This document shows, in pieces, positions 21,561 through 33,764 of a DNA stretch of 64,000 nt. Both the position numbers and the translations under genes were made by a program. Within the stretch, counting starts at the first letter, position 1, and every line of letters begins with the position of its first letter. The notes beneath the pieces were generated by a model. It was not told where the DNA came from and ran no database searches. It was given only the letters and a program-made list of their open reading frames with translations. The stretch is from NCBI GenBank assembly GCA_963575745.1, contig CAUYUJ010022537.1, forward strand, positions 314,252-378,251. The letters run 5' to 3'. Source of the stretch: Prorocentrum cordatum. Taxonomy: Eukaryota; Sar; Dinophyceae; Prorocentrales; Prorocentraceae.

Positions 21561-22650
21561 CCCCCCAGGGGACCCCCCCCCTGGGGGGCGCAAGGAATCC
21601 AAAGGAAGGGTCTCCCTTCGATCTGGTTACGGCTGCGATGGCGACCTGGCTCGACCCACTTCGAGTTGACGGTCTCGGCGCGCCACGGAGGGCCTCAGGG
21701 AGAGGCTCAGGGAATGGAGCAGGAGTCGAGTGACATATCGTCTCTGCACACTGCTATATATATATATATATGGAGCAGCGAATGGAGAGGCTCTCAGGAA
21801 TGGAGAGGCTCGGAATCGAGTGAAATGGAGAGGCTCTCAGGAATGGAGCAGCGAATGTCGTCCCAGGGACGATGGACCCAGATCCCCCCTGCACACGCGC
21901 AGACAGGGCCGGCGGATTCGTCAGTGTCTCCGACCTCACGCAGCCGCCTTTTCGGTGCCGTTTCCCTACCCTGGCTCCCACGCGTCCATCCAACAGTGAA
22001 GATGATAGCTAGAATAACGATGTCCTCCCTTCTCGGTTCATTGGATGCTTCCTCTTCTTGCCCAGGATGCGGCTTCATATGAGTGGTGACATGTACAAGG
22101 CGGGCTCGTGCCTGGGTCGGGCGAGGCTGACTGGTGGGCGCTTCTCCTTCCTCGCTCTGTCCCCCATGCTCGGCGCACTTGTTAGTCAAAGGGGAGGGAG
22201 GAACGATGAACGATGGAAGGGGATGGATGGATAATTGCGGCAGGAATGAGGAATGTGGGGAGAAAGAGTGATGATGGATGGGGGAGGGAGCAAGGATATA
22301 AGGATTTGGGGACGAGTGTGTGCAGCCGATGTTGCCTGATTCTTTGCTGTTCGTGCTTCCGCCGCTACATGGGCCTGCCGGCTACATGGGCCTGCTGGCT
22401 GTTCCCTTATGCCACTTGCTGCTGCCGTCGTTGCATTTCGCTGCCTCTTTTTGCCGTTGTTTCTCCTCCAAGGCCTCCTCGCCTTGGTTTCCTATGGAAG
22501 CGCCTTCCTGGCCATGCCAGGAGGGCGTGGCGTATACACCGCTGCTGGGCTCAGGATGGGCCTGGCGAGGGAGCAGTGGACATGTTTACATTTCGTCGCC
22601 CTAATCTCTGTCCAGTTCGGGGACCCTCATCACCGGGAGCCGCCGGATTG
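21561..22650. other. No gene recognised; GAATGGAGAGGCTC repeats and TA microsatellite
   Basis: Positions 21690-21860 repeat AATGGAGAGGCTCTCAGG and GGAATGGAGCAG. A short (TA)n lies near 21753-21771. A 320-residue open frame from 22213 runs into the LINE relic, but its first half has no recognisable domain. Confidence 0.45.
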
Positions 22651-24500
22651 GATATATGGCGAGTTCCCCAATACAAGGTTGCGGAACATCGTTGCCGTGG
22701 ACCTCAACCAGGCCATCTAGAGAAAGAATATTGGGAAGAGTTGCAGTCGCTACGACATGGTCGTCGCGGCGTTGCGGAGATGTTGAAGCCACTGCGGACT
22801 ACCGAGCCGGTGGTGTTGCGCGAACATTTGTTGCATGACTTTTTCGGCCGAATAACGGGACCCGCACAGGCGAGGCATCGTCGGAAAGAGTCTGACGTAC
22901 CTCTGTGTTTACCTCCGGCGGAGAAGCTGCAGCGCATCAAACGTGATTGGCGGATCTGCGGTACCAGCAGTGGCCTGTTCAAGATTGATATCGAGGTGTC
23001 TTTGATCTCGAAAATCTCGGCCGTACATTACCCCAAAGAGTTGCGGCCGATATCGCTGATACCAGTATTTCGGAATCTCCTTGGCGACCTCGCCATGGCC
23101 AAAACAAGTGGGCTTTTGAAGGAAACACGGGCGTGGCAGTTTGCGTACAGAGCAAGGTATTAGGTGAGCGACCTTACTTTGCTGATCGGATTGGTGGAAC
23201 AGAAGAAGAGCATGGAGCGGCGAACACCGTTTATTCTTGGAACCACCGACGTATCCAAGTGCTTCGACGAAATCGGTGGTTCGTTCGTGAAGCACATAGT
23301 TCATTATTGCACCTTTGGTTAGGCGGCGTTGATGTGCCGCCGATCCGCGTTACCAGAGGGATCCCGCAGTGTTCACGACACGGTCCGTTGTTATGTGCTG
23401 CAGCTCTACATCATTGCATGGAGTCAGTGTGGACCTCCTGCCGTCGTGATCGTTTGGGTTGCAAACTTGGTGATCAGTATATGCCGTTCGCAGTCTTCCG
23501 TGACAGCATTTTCATTTTCGCGCGCCGTGCAGACGAGTTCCTGGATATTCGCATCCGATGGCAAACCGCGCTGGCCAGAGCAGGATGGAGACTTCCAGAT
23601 GATCGCCTTGCTTACCAGTTGAATTGCCACGGCGGTAGCGCGGGCGCCACGCAGCTTCCAGACCACGTGGAAAACCCGCAACGCTCGACCTTCAAGGCGT
23701 TAGGCTCCGTGGTCAGCACGGCAGGCACCTCTCATGCCGACATCGTCTTCAAACGCCATATTTGCAGTTAGGCCATCGAATACCGGCAGTCTCTGTGGTA
23801 CTGTCCGCGGATGGCCCAAGCGAAGAAATTGAAGTTGATGTGCACAGTTGCGACTTCAGCCTGGAGTTTAGGCTCGCGGATGGTAAAGCAGCGTGAGTTG
23901 GGCACGATCAGATCTGCTTTCACGAAGGCGGCGACATCGGCACTTCGAGTATCCCGTGTTCGGGGGTGCGCCGGCGAGAGATACAACCGCCGTTCTAACC
24001 ATGTCCTGCGGGAGACATTCGCCAAGGCAGGCATGGCCGATATGATATCGATGTGTGTATTCTGGGCAGAATGTATGAGTATGTTGGCCACGTCGTGCGG
24101 CCCATCAGCCAGGATCCGGAACATGTGGTCCGGGCGGGAATCATGCACAGGGATTCGGAGTGGAAGCGTATTATGTTTGCCACCATCGGGCACCAAGGCC
24201 ACGCTGGAAAGTTCTCGCCATGGTGTTGGGACAGGCAGTATGACTCGTATTCTGCAGCACAGGATCGCTCCTGGAAGGAGACGGCTCTCGACCGCGGCTC
24301 GTGGCATGAACACCGAATTCTTGGATCAACCACATGTTGGGGCATCAGCGCGCCACCACAAATTTTTGGACAACGTAGCCAACTAGGTGCAACACACAGT
24401 GGTTCGAATTTTCATGCGCCGCATGGGTTGCAATATTATATGTATTCTTCCACATTTCTTTCTCCATCCTCTGAGGTTATTATGAATAGCGCTTAGTCGG
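22650..24500 (+). pseudogene. Decayed LINE reverse transcriptase (relic 2)
   Basis: Non-LTR reverse transcriptase remains in three frames. The first frame has KELRPISLIPVFRNLLGDL (fingers), a stop at 23161-23163, then VSDLTLLIGLVEQKK and TTDVSKCFDEI, motif A with its Asp. From about 23300 the next frame gives VTRGIPQCSRHGPLLCAAAL (motif B, Gln-Gly changed to Gln-Cys) and PFAVFRDSIFIF, where motif C should carry two Asp. Thumb-like sequence follows to a stop at 23769, then TSAWSLGSRMVKQRELGTIR. From 24060 a third frame has YVGHVVRPISQDPEH, FSPWCWDRQYDS and WKETALDRGSWHE, the usual LINE carboxy-terminal W-GHV-R...PWRWD...W...A.DR..W pattern. It is a different lineage from the 36-kb element and clearly non-functional. 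Confidence 0.75.
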
Positions 24501-25017
24501 AGGCGGTAGGAGCCCTAAACTCACACAGGCAGCAACAGCAACAACATCATAGACATGGACAATCAGACAATCGCTGAAGCAACAGCTACGCCGCATGCGA
24601 CGACGGGCGGCCAGGGCGATTATCGGGACACCGCGTCAACGCACGATCGCAGCATCACCAACGCACGTCACCCCAACGACGGGCGTTTCTAATAATCACG
24701 ACCTCGACGACGTCTCAAATGTCTCCAGCGACCACGATGCATCCAGCAACCCGCCAGTTCCGGCACCCACCCCAAACAAGTGAGAGCAGCATCGGCGCGC
24801 CCCGACCGATTCAGGCACACCGACAGGCGGAAAACGATGCGAACGATGGTATGGCTACATCCGCCGCAACACCAGCATAACTGCGGAATTCTTGACACTT
24901 CGCGTATCCTCAGCAGCCTAGCCAAAACCCACGCCCAGGCGAGTTGAGACGATCAGGGCAGTGTAGGAGCAACGATGGGGACAATCTGTATCGCCTGCGG
25001 GAGGGACAAGGGGATGA
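24501..25017. other. No gene recognised
   Basis: CAACAACA-rich start (24520-24560), otherwise unassigned. Confidence 0.4.
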
Positions 25018-25060
25018 TGATGATGATGATGATGATGATGAGGAGGAGAAGGAGGAGGAA

Positions 25061-25139
<79 letters not shown>

Positions 25140-25142
25140 CTG
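25018..25142 (+). repeat. (GAT)n microsatellite
   Basis: GATGAT repeats, with a short GAGGAGAAGG interruption near 25040-25060. They read as poly-Asp or poly-Met frames. Confidence 0.97.
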
Positions 25143-25425
25143 ATGATGATGAGGAAGATGAGGAGGAGGAGGAGGAGGAAGTGGAGGAGGAGGAAGACGA
25201 GGGGGGAATAAGAGGAGGAGGAGGAGGAGGAGGAGGAGGAGGAGGAGGAGTAGGAGGAGGAGGAGGGGGAGGAGGAGGGGGATGAGGACGGGGAGGAGGG
25301 AGGAAGGAGAAGGATGATGACTTTTCGGATGAGGAGAACGAGCAGGAGGAACAGCAGGAGAAAGAGGAGGAGGAAGAAGAGGAGGAGGAGGACGAGGAGG
25401 AGGAGGACGAGGAGGAGGAGGAGGA
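25143..25425 (+). repeat. (GGA)n tract
   Basis: GGA/GAG array with AGGAAG, CAGGAGGAAC and GACGAG interruptions, contiguous with the GAT tract. Confidence 0.95.
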
Positions 25426-25426
25426 C

Positions 25427-26112
25427 CATTGTAAACCCAAGAGCCATCAACGATGTTGAAACACACCCTCCTTCCAAGCTCCGTCTTCATAGGCCCCTAC
25501 AACGGTTCATTTCCATTGAGGGATCTGCCTCGTTGGAAGACAACCGTTTGAAGACCCGGAAGCATTGCAAAACATTACTCTCGGGATTCCAACGCCACGA
25601 ATGAACCTGACCCTTGCGTCTTGACGAGCCAGAATCGTGTCAGAACTCCATTATTGGGATTTCAACACCGCGAATCAACGTAACCGTCGCGCCCGCCAAA
25701 TCTGGTACCTTTCCAAAACACATTTTCTGGTACGTTGATCGTGGGCATCCGTGAAACTCTTACAAGTTTGATGGGCGAATGTGCGCGGCGCTAAGACGAG
25801 AGCCACATGTTGAAAAGGAACCGCCCTCAATCCGTGAAACTCTGGCAAATTATTAAAACGAATGTACGCGGGCGGCGTCAATTCGAGAGCTACATTTCGA
25901 ATACGGATTATCCTCAATCCGTGAAGCACTTGCAATGGGTTCGAACGAATGTGCGCGTCGCTAAGGCGAGAACCACATTTTGAAAGCTGGTTATCCTCAA
26001 TCCGTGAAGCTCCTGCCAATTTTTAAAACTAATGTGCGCGACCTTGAAGCGAGAACCACATTTTGAAAACCACCCGCTCCCGTCTGTGAAGCTGTTGCCA
26101 ATTTTGAAGCTT
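25427..26112 (+). repeat. Dispersed repeat, copy 1 (inverted copy at 44290-44855)
   Basis: The first part, CCAAGAGCCATCAACGATGT ... CCTCCTTCCAAGCTCC ... GGCCCCTACAACGGTTCATT, is matched in reverse complement near 44765-44850. The second part (25745-26110) is a ~84-bp tandem repeat: TCCGTGAAACTCTTACAAG, GAATGTGCGCGGCGCTAAG, CGAGAGCCACATGTTGAAAA. Both copies abut GGA/TCC sequence on the same side. Confidence 0.88.
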
Positions 26113-26397
26113 CAGAGTCATAAGTGGTGAGGAAGTATCAGGCGAAACGCCCGGCCCACCCTAACAAGTGGCCTCGGGGTGCGACAGGGACAAGTTATGT
26201 ATTAGGAAAAGACATGGCGGAGGCGCGCGAGGTGCAGGAGGAGGCGCGGATGACCCGTACATGTTTTTGTCCCAATCATCTTGTGGGTTTGGGTTCTCGT
26301 TTTGAAGAGACGGTCCCTGCGTTCACTCCTCCCGCTGCCCCCTCCTCCCCTCCCTCCCCCCTCCTCCCGTCACCCCCCTCACTTTGGCACACCCCTC
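26113..26397. other. No gene recognised
   Basis: Unassigned; a C/T-rich run at 26328-26385 leads into the 77-bp array. Confidence 0.4.
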
Positions 26398-27330
26398 AAA
26401 CGCTTCGTGGTCTCATAGGGAGCGCCACCGAAGGCCCCAATAGGGTGCCAGGATGCGTCCGCCACACCCAGTACAGCGCTTCGTGGCCCCATATGGGGGC
26501 TCCACCGAAGGCGCCAGTGGGGGTGCCCGCATGCGTCCGCCACAGCCAGTACAGAGCTTCGTGCCCTCATGGAAAGCTCCACCGAGGGCCCCAGTGGGGG
26601 TGCCCGCATGCGTCCGCCACACCCACTACAGCGTTTCGTGGCCCCACATGGAGCGCCACCGAAGGCACCAGTGGGGGTGCCCGCATGCGTCCGCCACAGC
26701 CAGTGCAGCGTTTCGTGGCCCCATAGGGAGCTCCACCGAAAGACCCAATGTGGGTGCCCGCATGCGTCCGTCAAACCCATTACAGCGTTTCGTGGCCCCA
26801 TAGGGAGCTCCACCGGAGGCTTCAATGTGGGTGCCCGCATGCGTCCGCCACAGCCAGTACAGCGCTTCGTGGTCCCGTAGGGGACCCCACCGAAGGCCCC
26901 ATTGGGGGTGCCCGCGTGCGTCCGCCACACCCAGTACAGCGTTTCGTGGCCCCATAGGGAGCTCCACCGAAGGCACCAGTGGGGGTGCCCGCGTGCGTCC
27001 ACCACAGCCAGTACAGCGCTTCGCGGTCCCGTAGGGGACCCCACTGAAGGCCCCATTGGGGGTGCCCGCATGCGTCCGCCACAGCCAGTACAGCGGTTCG
27101 TGGCCCAATAGGGAGCTCAACTGAAGGAACCGTTGGGGGTGCCCGCGTGCGTCCGCTACAGTCACTACAGCGTTCCGTGGCCCCATCATAGGGGGCTCCA
27201 CCGAAGGCCCCAGTGGGGGTGCCCGCATGCGTCCGCCATAGCCAGTACAGCGCTTCATGGCCCCACAAGGAGCTCCACCGCCACACTCAGTTCAGCGTTT
27301 CGTGGCTTCATAGGGGGCTCCACCGACTAT
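26398..27330. repeat. 77-bp satellite, about 12 units
   Basis: The unit contains GCGTTTCGTGGCCCCATAGG, GAGCTCCACCGAAGGC and GGGGGTGCCCGCATGCGTCC. Spacing of the GCATGCGTCC word is 77 bp (26531, 26608, 26685). Frames read through on both strands without a recognisable protein. A diverged array of the same family lies at 51470-51905. Confidence 0.93.
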
Positions 27331-27559
27331 GGGCGTACGTCCCAACCATTCGTCCCCCCCTGCTCGGACTGCCCCCCGCCTCGTTGTTCCTATGGCGCGC
27401 TGCCTATGAGAGTAGAGGGTATACCGCATGCGCTATTCGGGGTTTGCGTGCCCTTCTCCTTCGTCCCATTTCCATCGCTGTTGTCGCAGCTGCATATGGT
27501 TGTGTCTGTCGTCAGGCTAATTGTTGTAAACGCCTCTTTGGGCGCCTTCGGGACATCTT

Positions 27560-27860
27560 AGCGGGCCCAGGGCAGTCGTTGAGCGTCTTGGGTGCCTCGG
27601 GAACCCTCTTGGGGATTCTCAGGGGCTTCTTGGGGGCCTCGTGGAGGGCCTTTGGGCGCCTCTTTGGGGCCCTCGTTGGGCGCTCTTGGGGTCATCCTGG
27701 AAAACATCGATCAAACAATACGGGAACTTTAAGTAGGACCACCTTGGGAGCCTCCCGGAGCACTTTGGGAGTCATCATGAGGTATTTGTGGCTATTTTGA
27801 GGCATCTTAGAGGTCGTCTTGGTCTCTCTGAGGCGCTTTGGGATACGTTTTGGTCCATCT
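27560..27860 (+). repeat. GGGGCCTC-type minisatellite, locus 3
   Basis: Units such as TTGGGGGCCTCGTGGAGGGC and TTGGGCGCCTCTTTGGGGCC, becoming more degenerate rightward. Confidence 0.7.
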
Positions 27861-29280
27861 TGTACGCACCAACCCTTCGCGACCACCCCCTTCCAGATGA
27901 GGGGGTTCAGGGGGAGGGATTAAACTTTTTCTTTATAGAAAAGGGCAAAAAAAGGGGGTTGCAAGAGGAGCCTCCCTAGACCACCTACGTCCAGAGGGTT
28001 TGTGGGCTCATGAATACGCACGGCATCCCAGACTTGACACAGATGCATGACAAAACCGTTTGGCGTTGTACAGCACGTGTTGCCACCCACCCACCAACAG
28101 GTGGACGCCACGAGCACTGAATTGTAATCCTATGTAGGACACAAAGCAACAGGGATATCGACAACCTGGCGGCCAGCACAAACGCTGGGACCACGATGTG
28201 CGGAAGTTTTGGCACAACGTGCATCGACATTCTAACGAAGATAAAACAGCACGGCACCAGCGGTGCCACCAAACCGCGACGATACATTCGCCGCGACACC
28301 ACAGACGCGACATGGCTGACAGCGGCAACGGAGACGACATGGTGGAACTCACTGGAGATCGCTTTCGTCACGATTACCGCATGATGATACAACCGTGGTA
28401 TCACTGGCAGGGTCGATCACCCGACCGCAAGCACCGACTGCCGACGACCAAACACCAACCATCGGCGCCCTGCGCCGACAACAGCACCAAGCCCCGTACA
28501 GACCACTAGCGCCGACTCCACCCAGCCACGCGGCACCACCAACACACGAGGACATCGACTACAGTGATGATTCCTCTCACTCTTCTTTGGCCGAGAACCG
28601 TTCATGTGTCTCGCGTGCATGCCCCAACACACTGTGCAGTGTCTCGAGGCTGAGGCCTCACCCACCTGGTCCGACGTGGCCTGGACACTTGTCCGCATTG
28701 GTGGTTCGTCCGTTCGTCCTTCGGCTTCTGGGGGCCTTGGGCTTGGTCCCTCGAGCGCCGGCAGGGCGCTGGCGCTGGGCACCTTCTCTGGCTCCCGCGG
28801 CGCATGTGGGCCGGGCGCCTTCGGTCCGGGGACTCGGCGATCCAGGGCTGTGGGGCGCCCTCTGTTCCTTCCTCTCCCTGTCTTCTCCCATCGACGGCCA
28901 GCAATGCCAAGTGATGCCAAGCAGCGTTTCCATGCTCGGAAACTGGAACACATACATTACCAGTGGCGGGTTGTTGTTTCAATCCCACGCTTTTTTCAGG
29001 GTCGGGGACGACGTCGGGGTGGTGTGGTGTAGATGTTTCATTTTTTGTCCAAGGGAAGCACCGAAAAATGTATACACCATAATCCCGCATATACCAGGAT
29101 CCGCGTTCCTGTGCGAATTTCAGCGCAGGGTCGGAAAAAGCGTCGGTGTAGAGAGTCGCTTCCTCACATGCAATGCCATGCAGCGCCAAGCCATGCATCG
29201 CAATGCCAAACATTATTCCCTGCATTGCGTTGATTTGCTCTACGTTGCTCAGAGCTGAAATGAATGATACCGGAGAAAAC
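27861..29280. other. No gene recognised
   Basis: A 287-residue plus-strand frame (28395-29258) is the longest here. It begins within CAACAC-rich sequence and has no recognisable domain. The last part repeats the words GCAATGCCA and CCATGC (29165-29215). I would not call it a gene without transcript support. Confidence 0.35.
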
Positions 29281-30058
29281 ACCCAATCAGGGCTATAGGG
29301 CTAGGGGGCTATAGGGCTATAGGGCTATTGAGCTATAGGGCTATAGAGCTATAGGGCTATATATAGTTGTAGGGCTATAGGGCTATTGGACTATTGGGCT
29401 ATAGGGCTATAGGGCACCCCTGGGCACCCCCAGGCACCCCCGGGCACGCCCGGGCCCCCGGGCACCCGGGCACCCGGGCACCCGCGGGCACCCCCGGGCA
29501 CCCGGGCACCCGGGCGTGCGTGCAGCGGAAATCGGCGGCAAACCTAACCTAACCTTATGAATATTGAGCTATAGGGCTATAGGACGCCCGGGCACCCGGG
29601 CACCAGGGCACCCCCAGGCACGCCCGGGCACCCGCGGGCACCCAGGCACCCCCGGGCACCCCTGGGCACCCGGGCACCCCCGGGCACCCGGCCGGGCACC
29701 CGGGCACCTGGGCGTGCCGCGAAAATCGGCGGCAAACCTAACCTAACCTCATGAATATTGAGCTATAGGGCTATAGAGCTATAGGTCTATAGAGTTGTAG
29801 GGCTACAGGGCTATTGGGCTATTGGGCTATAGGGCTATAGGGCACCCCCAGGCACCCCCAGGCACCCCCGGGCACGCCCGGGCACCCGGGCACCAGGGCA
29901 CCCGGGCACCAAGGCACCCCCAGGCACGCCCGGGCACCCGCGGGCACCCGGGCACCCTGGCACCCCCGGGCACCCCCGGGCACCCGGGCACCCGGCCGGG
30001 CACCCGGGCACCCGGGCGTGCCGCGAAAATCGGCGACGAACCTAACCTAACCATATGA
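29281..30058. repeat. Three composite units of GGGCTATA and GGGCACCC octamers
   Basis: Each unit has an (ATAGGGCT)n block, a (GGGCACCC)n block and a conserved end: AAATCGGCGGCAAACC followed by TAACCTAACC. The unit ends lie near 29556, 29750 and 30053. The two octamers share GGGC, and GGGCACCCGGGCACCC is self-complementary in part. Confidence 0.93.
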
Positions 30059-31500
30059 ATCCGCTAGGACCCCTACAGAGGCAAGCTCTGATTGGCTGAA
30101 ATGAATAAACTTATCCCGAAGGCCTTACGGCCAGTGCCGCCGACCCTGAATGGGGACGACGACGACGACGACGGCGACGACTGATTTGAGAAGAGTCAAG
30201 ACCCCAAATTGAGGACCTCTGGGTTCACGTCGGGCAGCCAGCGACGAGCACGCTTGCCATGTTCCGCTGCACCTCGGGCTGGATACCGCAGGACCGTCGT
30301 ACCGGCCCCACGTGCAACGGGCTGGTGGCTTGTCTTGGCACTAGTACGAATGGTAATAATACTAGTGCTAATATTGATAATCATAATGGTAATCATTAGA
30401 ATGGTAGTACTATTAGGAATAAGAGGAATGATAAACATAATACTAGACAGATGAATAATAATATGAATAATCCTAATCATAAGAAAAGCAATAAGAAGAA
30501 GGTGTGGGCTTGAGCGGCGGGGGTCGACTAGGAGGGGAACAGCAGCACGGCAGTCGAGCTCTTGAGCAGGCGTCACAGCCTGCGTCCCACCAGTCTGCAT
30601 AGTTCTGCTCTCGGAGGCAGCCAGCCCATCTTTCGGATCTCTGGGCTCCCAGCTGCTCGGACTCCGCCCGTCTGTCTTCCCTTGCCCCGCCGAACACGAA
30701 GAGGTCCTCGCGCGCTCTCTCCGAAGCCCGCCCTCCCTTCACCCATCTTCTCGCGCCGCGATCGTTTCCCCCCTCGGCCGCTTCCGAAACGCCCCGCTGC
30801 CCAGCGCATGGCGGCCAGCTCGCCGGAGTGGGACTCGTCCGTCGAGAAGCGGGAGCTCGCCAGCTTCCGCCCCCCGCCCAGTGCTCCATCGCTGTTGTCG
30901 TAGTCGTCGCCGTGGCCATCGCCGTCCTCAGCTTCCTCGTCCTCCTCATGTTTCGTCCTCCATCGTTCCATTTATTCTCCTGTCCCCTCCTGCTCATTTG
31001 CCGCCTCCGCCTCTGCCTTTACCTCCGCCTCCGTTTCGGCCTGTGCGTGCTGCTACTGTTTTTACTTCCCTCCCCCCCCACCCCTCGTCTCCTCTCCCTC
31101 TAATTCATCCTTTCTGCTTCTCGTTCTTCCCTTCCGCCGACCTCCGACTCCTTCCACCTCCCCGTGCTCCTTTCTCCTTCCCATCATGGGGGCCCGTGCT
31201 GGACTTTCTGCTGCGATTCCTGATCCAAGCTGGGAGAGCATCCGTGCCATAACTCGGGCCGCTCATCACTCTGGTGGCCGCGTTGCGCTCGGAGTAGTGG
31301 TCTCGCCCAGGTCCAGGCTCGCGGGCGGGCTCCCGAGGTGGCCGGGTGCCCGCCTTCGGAGGGACGCTCCGCTCAGCTCCTGGACCAGACCATCTGTAGC
31401 CACACAAGGGATAACGCGCATTACCCCCCCCCTGCTCCCCCCCTGCCCCCCCACCGTGACGGTAACGCCCTGGCCCGGTCCAGTGCGCGATCCCGTGCAG
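30059..31500. other. No gene recognised; AT-rich patch 30340-30480
   Basis: Positions 30340-30480 are an unusually AT-rich island of AATACTAGT, AATAATAT and AATCAT words within GC-rich DNA. A minus-strand frame of 174 residues (30473-30997) is Arg/Ala/Gly-rich and unrecognised. Positions 30900-31200 are C/T-rich. Confidence 0.4.
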
Positions 31501-31504
31501 CCTA

Positions 31505-31728
31505 GGGCCTGTGGTGCACGCGGGCGTGCACTATGGTGTGCGTGCGCAGGCAGTGCGGTGTACACTGTCGTTGTGGCGCCACATTTGTCGTTGCAGCAGC
31601 AGCAGCCGTGGTGTACATAGGCAATGCGGGTGTACGCAAGCATTGTGGCGTACACATCACAAGCCCTGTGGTGTACACAGGCGCCGTGATGTACACAATC
31701 GCTGTAGTGCGCAAAGTCGCTATGATCT
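31505..31728 (+). repeat. GTGGTGTACACAGGC-type minisatellite, locus 1
   Basis: Degenerate ~24-30-bp units centred on GTGGTGTACACA and GGCGTACACA. GTGTACAC is palindromic. The same family occurs at 32380-32610. Confidence 0.8.
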
Positions 31729-31845
31729 AAGCGTGCGTTGTGGGCTAGAATGCAGCCGCGCATCTCTTACTACTTATTCCTCCTCCTCCCTCTTCGTTTT
31801 CGTCCTCCTCGTTGTCGTCCTCCTTGCGCATTCAGGACGCGGGCA

Positions 31846-31846
31846 C

Positions 31847-31902
<56 letters not shown>

Positions 31903-31922
31903 ATGATGATGATGATGATGGG
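31846..31922 (+). repeat. (GAT)n microsatellite
   Basis: GATGATGAT with a GGTGGTGGT interruption. Confidence 0.97.
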
Positions 31923-32379
31923 TGTGCGCAGGCTGTGCGTGGTGCATCATGTACGTCCGTTAGCGATCTCGTGTACGGACTCCTGCAACGAGCTTCTCTT
32001 AGATGATGAGGTGCATCATGGCAGTGCTTTTGGAAAAAGAGCGCGGGCCCCGAGCTGTCGACCCCATCGTGGGGCTTCTTTTGCTCCTCCTGCTCCTCCT
32101 GCTGCTGCTACTGTTCCTCTTGCTTCTCCTGCATGTACTCCCTCGGCTGACGCCAGTCCGCGCTCTCCGAAGCCGCGTGGTGTTCACGGGCGCCACGGTG
32201 CGCGCAGTTGCCATGATGTGCGCGGCCGTTATGGCGTGCACGCGCGTTGCGGGCCCAACTTCTCCGAGCGTCTTTTGGGCCAGAAAAAAACACATATTCA
32301 TTTTCAATTCACATATTGAATTTGATACGTTCGGGCCCTCATCGATTTTCCGGAGTTTGGCTCGGTCGGCACCTTCAGG
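31923..32379. other. No gene recognised; CTCCTG repeats
   Basis: Contains a short run of CTCCTGCTCCTCCTGCTG (32085-32130). Otherwise unassigned. Confidence 0.4.
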
Positions 32380-32610
32380 TGCACACGCGTTGTGTGGCGT
32401 ACGCAGGCACAGTGGTGCACACGGGGCGCTGAAACAGCAGCTGTGGTGCACGCAGGTGCTTTGGTGTGTACAATCCGTATTATGTACAAAGGTCTTGTGG
32501 TGTACACGGCTGTTATGGTGTATGTTGTCGGCGTGGTGCACACGTGTAAACCATTTCCGTAGCAGTCTTGGTGCACAAAGGCATTGTGGTGTATTTGCCC
32601 GTGTTGTGTG
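32380..32610 (+). repeat. GTGGTGCACGCAGGC-type minisatellite, locus 2
   Basis: Degenerate units such as GTGGTGCACGCAGGTGCTTT and GTGGTGTACACGGCTGTTAT, same family as 31505-31728. Confidence 0.8.
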
Positions 32611-32627
32611 CGCAGGCAGTGTGGGCT

Positions 32628-32713
32628 TGGACGGCGACGACGACTTCAACGACGACGACGACGATGGCGGCGGCGGCGACGACGACAACGACGACGACTA
32701 CTGCGACGACGAT

Positions 32714-32747
<34 letters not shown>

Positions 32748-32752
32748 TAAAC
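32628..32752 (+). repeat. (CGA)n microsatellite
   Basis: GACGACGACG repeats with GGCGGCGG and CTACTGC interruptions. Confidence 0.95.
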
Positions 32753-32934
32753 GGTGCACCTCGGGGGGTGCGCGCCGCGGCCCCCGTTTCCCTTAACCTT
32801 CCCTTGCCCCCCCCAGGGTAACACGCGTCATCCCCCAGGAATAGAACAAGTGGCCTCCTATCGAGGGCAGGAGCAAGAGGCAAGGGCGCCGGAGGGGCAG
32901 ACGAATCGGGGGTGGACAGAGCCCCCAACAGTGA

Positions 32935-33072
32935 CACGTCGATTAGTGAATTGTCCGTTTTCGGTTCTCGAGAGGGCGCCGTGGCCGTTATTTTCCAGGC
33001 TTGCACCCGCCAGGTTTGGGCCTCAGGTCGTTTTCGCTAAACCACGTTTTACTGAAGGACGTTTGCCCCGAA
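32935..33072 (+). repeat. Direct repeat pair, left copy
   Basis: Shares ACACGTCGATTAG, CCGTTTTCGGTT, GAGAGGGCG and GTTTACTGAAGG-type words (TTTTACTGAAGG here) with 33765-33905, about 830 bp downstream in the same orientation. Confidence 0.85.
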
Positions 33073-33234
33073 AGAAGGTTTGCTTCCCGCGCGTGTCAGG
33101 ACCTCATGCTCGACCTCGAGGACCGGCGGACAGAAAGCGGGCCGGCTAGGGCTAGGAATCGGGTCTCGGCGCGGACCCTGCGGGGGAGGGCGGGGGGCTC
33201 CCCCGGCTCGCCCAGCGACATCCGGCGCCCCCAG

Positions 33235-33342
33235 GAGGAGGAGAAGAAGGAGGAGGAGGAGGAGGAGGAGAACGAGGACGAGGAAGGAGGAAGGAGGAGG
33301 AGGAGGAGGAGGAGGAGGAGGAGGAGGAAGGAGGAAGGAGGA
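33235..33342 (+). repeat. (GGA)n tract
   Basis: GGAGGAGGA with AAGAAGG and CGAGGACGAG interruptions. Confidence 0.95.
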
Positions 33343-33764
33343 CGATGCGTTGTTTTGCATCGTGCAGTGTGGTGGGTCGTCCTCTGGATGTATTTGATTT
33401 CCCGTAGCTTGCTTTCTCATCTATTATGTGGTCTGCCTGGGCATCTCTTCGTGGGTGAAAATGCGCGCTTTGCTTCGCGTCAGGTTCATGGTGCATCCTA
33501 CGTGATGCGTTTCTCATGATCTTGGAGTAGTTTACGCCTGTTCGCCTGGTTCCTTGACAATTGAATCTCGATGCGTGCTTTCTTTGCTGCCTTTTGCCCC
33601 AGTTTCTCGAGTCACGAGGTGCTGTGTTTCTCCGCATATGGTTGGCACGCGCTTCTCTTGATGCTTCGCCTATGTTCACCAGTACATCCAGAGTTGATGC
33701 CCAGGAGAGCTGCCCTCATCAAGGGAAGTGTAAGAGTCGGAGGTTGATAGACCTCCTACCCTGA
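33343..33764. other. No gene recognised
   Basis: Unassigned sequence between the GGA tract and the second direct repeat copy. Confidence 0.4.

Noticed and set aside
28395-29258. 287-residue plus-strand frame
   Set aside because: No recognisable domain, crosses low-complexity sequence, and competing frames on the other strand are equally long.
29540-30053. Telomere-like CCTAACCTAACC
   Set aside because: Only two to three units at each of three interior sites, and the expected dinoflagellate telomere repeat is of the TTTAGGG type.
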